Assembly (NCBI GenBank): GCA_003427395.1
Contig: BFEA01000128.1
Coordinates: forward strand, 836,767 to 892,295
Length of the DNA stretch: 55,529 nucleotides
Direction of reading: 5' to 3'
From: Chara braunii
Taxonomy: Eukaryota; Streptophyta; Charophyceae; Charales; Characeae
The notes under the pieces are model-generated. The model saw only the letters and a program-made list of their open reading frames with translations, was not told the DNA's origin and made no database searches. Position numbers and translations under genes: made by a program. The stretch's first letter is position 1; every line of letters begins with the position of its first letter. This document shows positions 1 to 11,209 of this stretch, one piece after another.

Positions 1-955
1 CGAATTTTGGGGGAATGACATGGGCGTCATCAGATCAACCACTGAGGTATTTGGGGATCACACTAGCAGATACAGGTCCTCACTACTCGATGGCACAGCA
101 GCAGATGACCAAAATGTTAGCTAAAATGTCAGTATGGTCTGAAATTTACACGTCACTTTTTGGGAGGGCGCTAATATTAAACGCTTCTATCTTCTCCATG
201 CAATATGGACACCTCCATTACACTCTCTAAACAAGCTCAGGACAGAGGCAGCAGCATACCTCTGGACAGCGAACCCCACTAAGATAAATTATATTTCAAA
301 GGTAGCATGGAGACAGGTCATTCAGACAAAGGATCAGGGGGGGTTGGGAATCCTCGATCCGGGTCAGCAGATCAAAGCACTCCAAACTAAATTGGTTATC
401 AAATTACTCACACAACCCCATCTCCGCTGGGTTCCATTGGTTTTGGACCATATACGAGGGATGGCTAAGTATAAAACTCCTCCTAATATGGAAGGAACGT
501 TCTGTTTTTTTTGTAAAGGTTGGGCCAAAAGGAGAAGAGAAGGAATACAGGGAGGGGAAGATGAATCGACCAGGAATTCATATTGGGCTCAAATACTTAA
601 GATATGGACAGATATATATTCCCGGCAAGAGTAAGACAACCAAGGACGAAGGAGGAAGTACTTAGGCAACCGTTATTTTGTAATCCATGGTTGAAGGACC
701 CCCAAGGGAAACCAAGGACACTCACAGCGAAGGATGCCAAATGGGGAAACTGGTTGGAACATGGAGTATGGCAAGTGAAACATCTATGGTCAGAATTGGA
801 TGGAAGATGGAAAACGGGTAGAGAACTGAGTGAAACATCCTTGGGTTGACTGCTTTCAGCCACTTCATGGAGAAAACCAGGTCAAAGTGCGATTAGTTTA
901 GGACCAGTAGAGTCTGAATTGATGGTCTGTCTGTCAGTAGGGTCTCAATTTTGAA
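1..955 (+). pseudogene. LINE-type reverse transcriptase, C-terminal relic
   Basis: This is the 3' part of a non-LTR retrotransposon polymerase; the 5' part lies outside the window. The first frame (to about 200) carries LRYLGITL and then GRALILNA, the two landmarks that follow the catalytic palm in LINE reverse transcriptases. The homology then moves to another frame (about 207-634), which reads YLWTANPTKINY and DQGGLGILD, matching the family's W...GGLGI block. It moves again (604 onward) to PLFCNPWL and EHGVWQVKHLWSEL, the family's far C-terminal block. That third frame passes a TGA at 847-849 and stays LINE-like to about 950. Two frameshifts and a stop mean it cannot make a protein. The order of the motifs fixes the strand. 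I am confident of the class but cannot assign a clade. Confidence 0.82.
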
Positions 956-1741
956 ATTGTCAGACTGCAAGACAGCCATAGCCATCTTCTTCCTCCCTAC
1001 CCTGACCCATATCTCACCATCTGCTGACTCTTTCTGACTCAAATTTGTTATGGGACTGTATGACAGTATTGCGCTGCATCCTGAATGATCAGACAGTGAC
1101 TTCTGCCCAGGAAAGTAGTGATACTGTGAATTTTAGTTTTGCGCTGAGTCTATTTTAGTCCAGGCTAACTAGGGTCAGTCAAAACTCAAATTTTGTCCGT
1201 CATAAATCCATTATGTCAGTCTGGGGTGAATCGCAATTTAGTATCTGTCATCTGTGCTGAAGCGCTAGTCCAGAATCAGTGTATTTGAGTAATTACAGAG
1301 AAATACTGAAAATCGTTGTGTCAGTGGGTATTTCTGTTGATGTCAACAGTGGCGAAAATTGAGTTCAGGGCTGTCAGGGTCTAGTCTACTGCATCGCTAC
1401 TACTTGTTGCTTTGTTTCAGTCAGTTCTTGCCTGTATCTATCTCTACCACTAATTATCCTTGTTTTTTTATGGGCTCTGGAATTTTAGTGGTCACTGGAA
1501 TGCACTGAAATTGTATGTTGCAACTTCAGTGATGGTTCAGTGTCAGGTATAGGAAATCGTTAGTGAATGGTTTTACTGGACCTTCAGTCTGTCTGAGTAC
1601 TGACCCCAGTGACTGTATCCCAACCCTAACCGCTTGTGCCTACTAACCCACCTTACCCTCTGAATTGATAGTGCAACGATTTCTGAGTGTCTGAGAGGAT
1701 TGAATATCGCTGCACCTCTTGCTGTCTAACTTTGTTGTTTA
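956..1741. other. No gene; CAGT/ACTG-rich stretch before gypsy copy 1
   Basis: I see no open frame or RNA gene here. The tetramers CAGT and ACTG and the words GTCTG and CAGAC recur far more densely than in neighbouring DNA, so the segment looks compositionally biased. It may hold the 5' LTR and leader of the gypsy copy that follows, but I found no matching sequence after that element and no primer-binding site of the usual initiator-Met type. Confidence 0.5.
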
Positions 1742-3385
1742 TTGGGTTTGAAAGGGAAGATTTCTAACGCGGCTGACTCAGGTGAGGGAAAGGTAGAGGT
1801 AGTAGTCAAGGAGGAAGAGAAACCTTCCCCCTCTACTCCTGCCCCTCCTCCTCTCACCCCGGCTCAACGGCGCAAGAGGGAAATTGAGGCCAAGCTGCGA
1901 GAGCAACAGGCGCTCCTCGCAGAAGCTGAGAGACAGGAGGCGGCTGAGTTGGAGGCTGCAACAGATGCCTCCCGCAAGGAGTTTCTGCTGCAGCAAGCCG
2001 AGAAGACTGCTACAGATGAGAGGGTGGCCCAGTGCACCAGGTACCTGGTTGAGCTGGTGATCTTGCAGAACAAAATCACAGCCAGCCACTTTACTAACTG
2101 GGATGACCGGATTCAGCATCTGGAGACCAGGGTAGGCGACCTGGCGACTCGGCAGTCCAAGATCCTGGACGCTATCCAGAATCTGACTGCTCAGTTGACA
2201 GCAGCCCGCCTGATTGCACCTGTGGTACCACCCCCTGCCTCTATCAAGCCTAAACAATCTTCACCTCATTCTTCACCTCCTTCCTCTCCTCCTAGTTCCC
2301 TCAAGTCATCTCGCTCTACCTCCTCCCAGGCTAAAGTCAAGCCTCCTCCCACCTTTGCTGTTGTTGTTGCTGGGGATCAGCGAGGACCCAAGATCCCTGC
2401 ACCCAACAAGTTTAGGGGCGATGACCCCAAAACTGATGTTGGGGACTGAGCAGTAGGAACCCGGGCCTACCTGAAGGGTTTCGTGTGCCCAGAACAGCAA
2501 AAGGTGGCTACCGTTGTGGGGCTGCTGGAGGGCCCAGCCTAGAAATGGGCCACATTTACAGTCAGCGCCCAGCAGCAGACTTTGGAGGACTGGGCTCTAG
2601 CCCTGGGAGTGGATGAACTTTTGCAGGCCCTGGAGGACAGGTTTGCAGACAAGGAGCGTGCACGTAAGGCTGATGACAAGATCGTACGCCTTGGACAGCA
2701 GCGCTACAGTGGCAGTCTGCAAGCCCTTTTTGCTGAATTTGAACAGCTAACCTCCACCCTCGGTTTGGTTATGTCTGTTGATGATTTGCTGACTAACTTT
2801 TGCAGGGCTGCGCCTAAGAAGTTTTGTGTTGCTCTTTACAGCACAGGGCATAAGGATTGGAGGTCCTTTGGATGTGCAGCACTAGACATGGAGGCTAAGT
2901 TCCATGTTCAGGCCCCCTCCAGTGACAGGAGAAAAGGCGCCTTCCCTCGCGGTGGTAGAAAGGGAAAGGCGGCCTTTGCTTATGCGGGCTCTGGGTCAGC
3001 CTCTAACACCGGATCCCAGCCTGGTACACCGCCAGATGGGACTGGTTCAGCTGCTGTCCCAGATGTTGCAGCAGTCATTCTGCAGCTGCAGGCTGCGCTG
3101 GGGGCCTTCCAGAAGGCCAGATCTCCCTCCAGCACAGCCTCCAGCAGCAAGGGGAAGAGTCAGGGACGTCGCTCTTCAACCCCTGCCCGGCTCCCTAACT
3201 TGCCACGTGACGTCCGATTTCCAACAGACCCCCTGAATCCCAACACCCTTCCCTGGCATGATCTGAAAATTCAGGAAGGGGTGTGGAGGAAAAGGAAGGA
3301 GAGGGGAGTCTGTTTGAGGTGTGAGGGACAACATTTTCTGAAGGACTATCATTACATGCCCAGTCCAGATCAGTCAAAAAACTGA
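1742..3385 (+). pseudogene. Ty3/gypsy copy 1, gag
   Basis: One reading frame encodes a gag-like polyprotein, interrupted by TGA at 2447-2449 and TAG at 2540-2542. The N-terminal part is a charged, coiled-coil-like segment followed by a Ser/Pro-rich linker. The central part, from about KIPAPNKFRGDD through LEDWALALGVDELLQALEDRF, matches the retrotransposon capsid (retrotrans_gag) layout. The C-terminus has a nucleocapsid zinc knuckle at 3311-3349 (CLRCEGQHFLKDY), in which the expected last Cys is Tyr, so zinc binding is probably lost. No ATG is convincing as a start: the open frame begins at a TTG, and the true start may be lost. The pol region follows in another frame. The class is clear, but the copy is dead. 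Confidence 0.85.
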
Positions 3386-3611
3386 AGCTGACCCTGGAGA
3401 CTGCAGTTCCCTCCAGTGTTGCACCTGCATCTGCATCTGCAGCAACTTCAGTTGAGACATCTGTCCTTCCCAGCGTGGGGACTACGCGGGCAGCATCCTT
3501 CAGTTATGAGGATCCTGACCCGGACCAGAAACCGGACCAGTCTGAGTGTCAGTCACTTGCTGTTTTTTTCTTTCATCTGAAAGAACAAAAGAAGAGCAAG
3601 TCTGATCTCAT

Positions 3612-6600
3612 CCTGCTCCGCTGTTGGACTGTGGAGCCACCCGAAATTTCATGTCTCCCAGTGCAGTCAAAAAATTGCATCTGGGCATGAAAGTGGTGCA
3701 ACTGCAGCAAACGCTGCAGGTCAGGATAGGTGACTCCACTGTACTGACTATCAGGGAGAAGGTCAGGGGTATCCCTGTGACCTTCGACAGTGCTGGAGAA
3801 GTTAGACATAGTCTGAACTTCTACATATTCCCTGATCTACCCTTTGACCTGGTTTTCTCCATGAAGTGGCTGAAAGCAGTCAACCCAAGGATCGACTGGC
3901 AGATCCCCAAGGTTGAGCTGCCGAACAGCAAGGGGGTGTATCAGCCATGCATGACCCACCCTAAGACCTCATGCTTTTGCCTGAGAGCGAGAGAGTTTTA
4001 TGCTCTCTCACGCCAGTATGACCACGAGCGTCTATTCATAGCTCTGGTCAAGCAAACAGACGCTCCCACTGTTTCCTGTCCTCCTCAAATACAGCAGGTG
4101 GTTGATCAATATGCTGATCTGATGCAGGAGCCCTTTGGGTTACCCAACCGGCCAACCAAGCATCACATTGAGCTGCTGCCTGGAGCGGTCCCTCCCAAGG
4201 GCCGCATCTACAGGATGTCCCCTGGTGAGCTTGAGGAGCTCAGACGACAGCTTGAGACCTTGACCAGCAAAGGCTGGATCAGGCCCAGCACTTCTGAATT
4301 CGGCGCTCCAGTCCTCTTTGTTCCAAAGGGGAGTGGCGAGTTCAGAATGTGCATCGACTACAGGGGTCTCAACAAGATCACTAGGAAGAGTACAGAGCCA
4401 CTTCCTAGGATCGATGACCTTCTGGACATGGTCCAGGGATGCACCATTTTCAGCAAAGTCGACCTCAAGTATGGTTATCACCAGATTGAGATGGCAGAGG
4501 AGGATGTCCACAAGACAGCCTTCAAAACCAGATATGGTACTTATGAGTATCTGGTTATGCCATTTGGACTTTGCAATGCACCTGCAACGTTCCAGACAGA
4601 GATGCACCGCATCTTCAGGCCTTACCTGGATAAATTTATGGTTGTCTACCTGGATGATATCCTTGTATTCAGCAAAACTACCAGGGAACATGTGGAGCAT
4701 CTGGCTCTGGTTCTTCAGTCATTACGTGACAGCCAGTATAAGATCAACAAAGAGAAGTCCTCTTTTGGAGTTCCCTCTATGATCTACCTGGGTCATGTAA
4801 TCTCTGGAGACGGTCTGGCCCCTAAAGCAGCCAAAATTGTTGCTATTCAGGACTGGCAACAGCCCCAGACAGTGAGAGATGTCCGGTCTTTCTTGGGTCT
4901 GGCCTCATACTACAGAAAGTTCGTCAAGAACTTTTCTGCAGTGGCTGCACCCCTGACTAACCTCACCAAGAAAGACACTCCCTTTCTTTGGTCTCTTCAC
5001 TGCCAGATGGCCTTTGCATGACTCAAACAGGCCTTGACTCATGCCCCTATTCTGAAGCTACCTGACCCAAGCCTGTCATTTATCCTGACCACTGACGCCA
5101 GTCAGTATGGCATTAGGGCAGTACTTTGGCAGGATGATGGGAATGGTCTGAGACCTTTCGAGTTTATGAGTAAGAAGATCAAGACTCAGAAGCTTCAGGA
5201 CTCTACCTACGAGAAAGAGCTATATGCTCTTGTCAGTGCCATGAAACATTGGAAGCACTTTCTCCTGGGCAGGCACTTCAAGATCTTCTCTGATCATTCC
5301 ACTTTGCAGTGGTTGAAGTCCCAGGGAGAGTTGAACGACAAGTTGGCACGCTACATTCAGTTCATCGACCTGTTTGACTTTGAACTGAAACACAAGAAGG
5401 GCTGCTACAATAAGGTAGTTGACACCCTCTCTCGTAGGCGTGATTCTTTTGCGCTGATCTCCTCTACTCACTCCTTTGGAGAGGAGGTCTGTCAGACCAT
5501 TACTCGCTTACTGCCTCAGGATCCGACTTATGGACCCATCGTCAGGAATTTGCAAGCAGATCTCAATTCTGAACCTGGCTATGCTATGAGTTCAGATCTG
5601 CTGTACACCTACAGTAGAGGAGAGGAGCGCTTATGTATTCCTGAAGATCAGCAGTTGAGGACACTGCTGATGTCAGAGTGCCACGATGCACGTGGACACT
5701 TTGGGTTCTTAAAGTCGTATGCAGCCCTGTCGCAGCGCTTCTTCTGGAAGGAGATGCAGAGTGTTATGCTGCGCTATGTGGAAACCTATGAGTTATGTCA
5801 GAGGAACAAGGTTCAGCGGAAACCTCCTCTGGGACTGCTCAAACCCTTGCCCATACCTTTTGGTCCTGCACGGTCTGTATCCATTGATTTCACAGACTTA
5901 GGCAAGACCACCCCTCATGGCATGCGTCAGGTTATGGTCTGCGTTGACAGGTTTTCCAAATACGCAGAGTTCATCCCCTTACCAGAGGTAGCGAGGGTCC
6001 CGGCTGTGAGAGCAGCCTTCTCTGAGAGGTGGGTCACGCACCATGGACCACCCACTTCTATTGCCAGCGATCGAGATCCCCGATTTTGCAGCGATGAGTG
6101 GCAGTCCTACTGTAAGGACTACCTACACTCTCGACTGGATATGACTTCTGGTCGTCATCCTGAAGCCAATGGTCAGGCTGAAGTGATGAACCAGATCTTG
6201 TTCCAATTGTTGCGTCCTGTCATCTCACCAGATCAACAGGACTAGGACCTCCATCTCGCTCTTGCACAGCTCGTGTATAACATGTATGTCCACTCCTCGA
6301 CTGGATTCAGTCCCTATCGACTACATTGGGGACGAGAGCCACGTCAGCCTCTCGATGATATCATCGACAAGGCTAAGACAGACCTGACCCCAGGCACAAC
6401 GGAGTTCACCGGACGCTATCGTCTGGATGTGGAAAGAGCTCGGGCGAACTTGTTCAAAGCCAAAAGGCTATGATTGAACAAGCTAATCGCCATCGCAGAC
6501 CTTCCCCCATCCGCACTGGTGATTATGTCTGGGTGGCCAGTTCAGAGTTGTTGAGGGAGGAGGATATTTCTCCTAAGTTGTTGCCACGATACCTGGGTCC

Positions 6601-6976
6601 GTGGCAGGTGTTAGATACATAAGGGGCTAATCCCTTTGGTCCGTCCTACACCATTGACGTCCCCCTGCATCTACGTACCTATCCGGTCTTCCATGCATCT
6701 AAGCTGCTTCCCTTTACTCCAGCTGATGCATTCCCTGACCGGCCCCCTCAATGGAGTCCACCAATCCCTGGTAAGGGATATGATGTGGAGGCCATTGAGG
6801 ATGAGTGGGGCACTGGCCCCGACAGGCAGTATCTTGTGAAGTTCGCCTTCCAACCCCCGACGGAGAGTCAGTGGTATTATAGGAAGGACCTTCTCAAGAC
6901 AGCAAAGTCTATTGTGCTGCGGTATGAAGTGGCTCAGAAGGGTAACCTTCGCCGTTCACCGCGTCTGCACCCCTAG
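3612..6976 (+). pseudogene. Ty3/gypsy copy 1, pol (protease, RT, RNase H, integrase, chromodomain)
   Basis: The pol domains follow in Ty3/gypsy order. The aspartic protease has LLDCGATRNF, where D-S/T-G is usual (Cys in the second place). The reverse transcriptase has VVYLDDILVF, with the YLDD site at 4647-4658. RNase H has TDAS at 5091-5102, YEKELYA and SDHSTLQWL. The integrase zinc domain reads CHDARGH then YELCQRNK, with the first of the paired Cys replaced by Tyr. The integrase core has SIDFTDL, SDRDPRF and HPEANGQAE, so all three acidic residues are present. A C-terminal chromodomain-like segment begins YDVEAIEDEWG (about 6779-6928), which marks it as a chromovirus. Damage: a frameshift near 3612, TGA at 5019-5021, TAG at 6243-6245, a frameshift near 6470 and TAA at 6620-6622. 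A stop in RNase H and two later breaks make it nonfunctional. Confidence 0.93.
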
Positions 6977-7003
6977 CTCGGAGGTCCTCGCTCCCGGGGA
7001 GGG
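6977..7003 (+). promoter_or_regulatory. Palindrome and purine-rich tract just after pol (PPT-like)
   Basis: CTCGGAGGTCCTCG begins at the base after the pol stop codon, followed by CTCCCGGGGAGGG. The second gypsy copy has CTCGGAGGACCTCG seven bases after its own pol stop, again followed by a purine-rich run. Plant chromoviruses commonly carry a short palindrome followed by the polypurine tract that primes plus-strand synthesis at the 3' LTR edge, so I read it that way. No clear LTR start (TG) follows here. Confidence 0.5.
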
Positions 7004-8143
7004 TAAGCCTACAATGACTTGCTGATTTCTGCTGCTGAGATTGACTCCGAGGCTGTACACTAACCTAGAGGGTTAGATTCGTAATTTTGTTTGGCTGAGG
7101 GCTAACCGAGAGACCTGCCTGTGAGGAAATTCGTGAGGGACAGATCTGCAATTCCGGGAAAATATAGGCCCGGTACTAACCCGAATTCCTACAGCTACCC
7201 TAACTGCCTATAGCAGGTCCGGGCTACCCCTAGGACAGACAGGCCCTAAGTGGCCTATTCTGCTAGACGGTCCTATAGCCTATAGCCGGGTCCGGTAGAG
7301 ACCGAGAGGCCGAAACAGCAACGGTACCGGTCAGTCAGTCAGTCCGGTCTAGGTCTAGGCCAGAGTAGGAAGTCTATAAGGAGTTTAAGAAAATCGGTTG
7401 GGGACTTTTGGCTTTTCATTTTCGGATCGCAAGGTTCGTGGCCAACCAAGTTCCGCGGCGTTGAAGATCCAAGCGGTACCCAAGATCTCAGCTTGGTGGT
7501 GACAGCCATATCCGGCCCCTGAGAGTCTGCCAGAGCTGGGGCACTCTCAACGCATCTACCCCTGGGGGTATCTGCGTGCGGCAGAGCTACCTGAGGCTCT
7601 TCAGAGTGTACAGGTGGATGCTGTTGCTGGCGCCCAACATCGTAGGGCTTCTGTAGCAGCTCGACAGCCATAGCTGCCTTCTTCTTCGTCAGAGTGACTC
7701 ATCGACACTGAGGACGACATCGCAGTTCATGATCTGCATCTTGGTAGTTGGCGCTGGCCTCAGGGAGGCTGTTTCAGTGTAGCGCTTGTCTCTGAGAGTG
7801 GGATAGTGGGTGTGGTGTGTGATATTGAGGTGGCGAGACACTGGGTTAAACTCTGTAACGATAATTGGGTTAATTGTGTTGAGTTGGCTCATCAGCTGTG
7901 TTGTATTCCGATTTTGATCTTCGCAGTGTCATCTTGTGATTGGTTGTTGGGAGTTTGTCAGAGAGAGAGAAACACTGTGTGTATTCTCCCCATCTGTGCA
8001 TGGTTGCTATTCCGCGACTGATCTCTGGTCTGTGTGCAGTGTAGACTCTGTCTCTCCTCCCCTTTGTCTTGTGCATGTATGGGCATGTGTGAGATATTAT
8101 GTGTGCGAGTGGCAAAAAAAATTGTCAGACAACCAAGTTCATA
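7004..8143. other. No gene; between the two gypsy copies
   Basis: No supported open frame and no RNA gene. One CCATAGC word lies at 7668-7674. At 7628 the sequence TGGCGCCCAAC resembles a lysine-tRNA primer-binding site, but no LTR-like edge sits beside it, so I do not call one. The segment could hold decayed 3' LTR of copy 1 or 5' LTR of copy 2. I could not match it to anything else in the window. Confidence 0.4.
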
Positions 8144-8346
8144 ACACAGAGAGAGAGAGAGAGAGAGGAGCGATACAAGATTGGTTGTGCGGTCCAAGGA
8201 AGAAGAAAGCGGCCATAGCCTCGGAGCTCAGACACGGAGGAGAAGAAGGAAGACGAGAAAAGGAGGAAAGAAGACGAACGAGAGAGGAGGGAGAGACTGA
8301 GAAGTGAGAAGACGCCATAGCTGAAGAAGAGGAAGGAGGGACGACG

Positions 8347-8408
<62 letters not shown>

Positions 8409-8520
8409 AAGACATAGCCGGGGTGAAAGAAGGACCAGGCGAGGAAGGAGAGAAAGAAAGGAGGAAGAAGAAGAAGGGTGGTGAGGAAGAAGAAGGCGGC
8501 AGCCATAGCCGAGTTGAAGG
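8144..8520 (+). repeat. Purine-rich array with CCATAGC anchors every ~100 bp and an A60 run
   Basis: The plus strand is almost pure A/G, beginning with a GA microsatellite (about 8147-8168). The anchor word CCATAGC (ACATAGC once) occurs at 8213, 8315, 8412 and 8513, spacings of 102, 97 and 101 bases. This points to a degenerate tandem repeat of about 100 bp. The third interval is mostly an uninterrupted run of 60 A (8347-8406). Such strand asymmetry can form triplex (H-) DNA, which is an inference. Confidence 0.7.
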
Positions 8521-8601
8521 TTGACCAAGGGGTTGACCGAAGTTGAAGGTTGACCACGGTTGACTGGAGCGTTGACCGAAGGGTTGACCACGATTTTGAC
8601 C
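8521..8601 (+). repeat. Cluster of seven TTGACC/T motifs
   Basis: TTGACC occurs at 8521, 8533, 8550, 8572, 8584 and 8596, and TTGACT at 8560: seven hits in 81 bases, with most spacings a multiple of about 10-12. TTGAC(C/T) is the W-box bound by WRKY transcription factors in plants. The spacing also fits a degenerate 11-12-bp minisatellite, so a regulatory role is only a possibility. Confidence 0.6.
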
Positions 8602-9200
8602 AAGCTGGAGCTGGTATATCCTCGCCAAGCCCTCAGCCTATCCCCTCGCCCTATGGATGTGCACTCACCCTATGGTACTTGCTGAGTCTGTCGGTCTCTT
8701 CTTTCTGCATTGAGTCTCATCTGTCTAGGTGATAGGAACTCCGTGTATGAAGGATAGAGCCTTGTTGCCCATTCCACATGGGTTGAGTAGGGCTAAAGGC
8801 CGTGTCTGACGACTCGACTGTCCCGGAGGACACGAACCCTCCCAAGGACCGGTACTGACCGGCGGGGNGCTCAGTGTGGCACGGTAGGCCCAAAATCCGA
8901 GCTGTGGGCTGCACAACAGGCTGTCTAAGTCTTGAGAGGACTTGCTGATCGCGTCGTCCTGTCTGCGACGTTAAATAATTCCTGAGGAGTTACGAGGGAT
9001 CTCCTAAAATGCCTCTTGATCAGCAATAAGTCCTGTAGTGACAACCTTAGTTTAGGTCCAGGCTAGAGACCATAGCTGACAGGGTCCTATCAGGATTTTG
9101 TGGTCCTCTTAGATTGAGTCAGTCTTAGGTTGTGTCGGTTAGGGGGTAGAAGTCTAAGTGGTGAGGAGTGAAACTGTTGTACGGTTGTGCGCCTATCACC
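8602..9200. other. No gene; leader region before gypsy copy 2, with an unresolved N
   Basis: No supported gene. An N lies at 8868. This stretch probably contains the untranslated leader, and perhaps the decayed 5' LTR, of the element that follows. I found neither a TGGTATCAGAGC-type primer-binding site nor a stretch that recurs after 14846. Confidence 0.4.
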
Positions 9201-11135
9201 ATGGTTGACATTCGCAGTGGGAAGAGCACCATGCCCTACAGTAAGGCTCAAGAAGAGCAAACCGCTGCCATCCTGAGGGACAGGAAAGAGAAGAAGGAGC
9301 TCCTTAGACAGGCGAAGATGAAGGTGATAGCAGAGGAGCAGGCGGCGAAGAAAAAGAAGCTAGAGGAGGAGATGAAACGGTTGCTGCAAGAAGAGGAGGA
9401 GAGAATGAGGGCTGCAGAAGAGGAAGAAATTGAAGAGGAGGAGCGGCCAGAAGAGGAGCCCCTCAGAAGAAGAAGATTGGGGGAAGGAGGAGAGAGCAGT
9501 GGCACGAAGGAAGATGACCCGTGGGTGGAGAAGAAGATAAGTGAGTGGGTGGCTAATTTGACTCTGGGAGAAGACGAAGAGGCAATGTTATATATACCTC
9601 AGGAGGAGAAGGAAGCAGCAATTAAGGAGATCGAGGCGACGAGTGATCCCTTAGAACGCCAGGCAATAGAGAATGAGAAGAGGTTGGATTGGAAGTTACG
9701 CCTGGCGAGGGAGAAGAAGAGGAGGACAGAGGAAGCCAACCGGATTGCTAGAGAAGTGGAGAGCTTACAGACATGTAGGCAGGAAGTAGAAGCCCAGCCT
9801 GATATTCAGGCTAAGTTAGACAAGATCCTTGGGAGCATCGAGCTCCTAGGTAGGGCCTGGACTGAGCACCATCAGTCTGTTAGGGGCCAGGAAATGGGCC
9901 TCCACTCCATCCGGTCCGGTTTCAAGGAATTCGCGCGCGATGTAATGACCCATGCAGGGACCGAAGTTAGGAAGCTAAAGGAGGGCGCAGAGAAACTTTG
10001 CGCAAGCACCATCGAGGGCGCCAAAGTAGTGGCCGCTGCAGAGATCGAAGGGCGTCCCCGCAAAGAACCTATTAAGCTTACGTTCTCTGATTCTTATGGC
10101 GGGAAGAAGGACGAGAACTTCGATAATTGGGAGGCTAGCATTAACACGTACGTGTATCTCCAGCACATTGCGCCTGAGGAGCAAGTCCTCGTAGCCTTCC
10201 ATGCCTTAAAGGATGAAGCGGCCAGCTTTGCCAGGTCCCTCGCTCGAGCAGCCGATTGTGAACACAATATGGTTGCGTATTCCAAACTCACCCCTCTTCA
10301 CCAATTCCTCAAACTCCTCGGAGAGAGATTTGTTGACGTCACGTGAGGCGTCAGAGCCTCAGATAAACTGCAAACGATCCACTCACGGCAGTGGAAGAGT
10401 GCAAGGGCACTCAAGGCATTTATGGATGATTTGGTAGCCATCCCAGACCACGGGGTCACTGAGACCCATTAGTTAACTTATTCTATTGTGCCATGCCAGA
10501 GCCCTTACGAGGGCATTTCTTTGAGAAGACCCAACAGGCCACCATCACATACGACGCGCTGAGTAGAGAGGTGGTCATGTTTAAGGCCAAATCCATGCCA
10601 GTTTCCACTTTCTGGCATAAGGATTTAGACAAGGGAAAGAAGTGGAAAGGTCGTACCATCTCTGGACAGGTCAGGGCCAAGGATCATCTGATCCTTACTT
10701 TTGGCGAAGGTGGTACAGATGAAGTCCCCTACAGTCAGATAGAGTGGGGGCTAGAGGAGGAGGACAGTATTAGAGGTCAAGGGAGGACCTACGCTCCTGT
10801 CGCGGCTGGAGGGAGGCCGCAAACTAGAGGAGGTCAGGGCCAAGGGGGCCGGGTCATGGGTGGTCGAGGTTCGGATGCACAGCGAGGTGGCGGCCAAAGG
10901 AACTGCCAAGAGGGAGGTAGGGGTGAAGGTCCCCCGTCGAATCGTTCAGGGCAGAGGTGGAGGATCACCTCAAAGGAGAGGAGGTTGGCACCCAAGTTGG
11001 CCACAAGGCCGGCCTTGGGAAGATCTGGGTTTGGACCAGAGAGTATGGCAACAACGGATGGAGCAGGGGCAGTGCATCTACTGCGATGACCTTGCCCATA
11101 TCATTAAATATTGTCCAAAGTATAGGGAAGCCTGA
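9201..11135 (+). pseudogene. Ty3/gypsy copy 2, gag
   Basis: The ATG at 9201 sits in a good context (ATCACCATGG) and opens a long frame. Residues 1-170 are strikingly Lys/Glu-rich and coiled-coil-like. The capsid-type domain lies near the end (DNWEASINTYVYLQHI through HQFLKLLGERF). TGA at 10344-10346 interrupts the frame; homology continues in frame to about 10470, then moves to another frame (10493 to about 10900) with a Gly/Arg-rich tail, and moves back. The last part carries an intact CCHC knuckle, CIYCDDLAHIIKYC, at 11073-11114. Unlike copy 1, all four zinc ligands survive. Its protein differs strongly from copy 1, so this is a separate family, not a recent duplicate. Confidence 0.87.
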
Positions 11136-11209
11136 TCCATTGCCCATGGGTCAAAAGGCAGCCGCCGGTAGGGGTCGCAACTGCCCTTACCATTAGGCCA
11201 TGTGGGGAA

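Noticed and set aside
7628-7648. Lysine-tRNA primer-binding site (TGGCGCCCAAC)
   Set aside because: No LTR-like edge ending in CA precedes it and no gag follows closely. The resemblance is only about 11 bases.
8125-8628. Long minus-strand frames rich in Phe, Leu and Ser
   Set aside because: They are translations of the purine-rich array and the A60 run.
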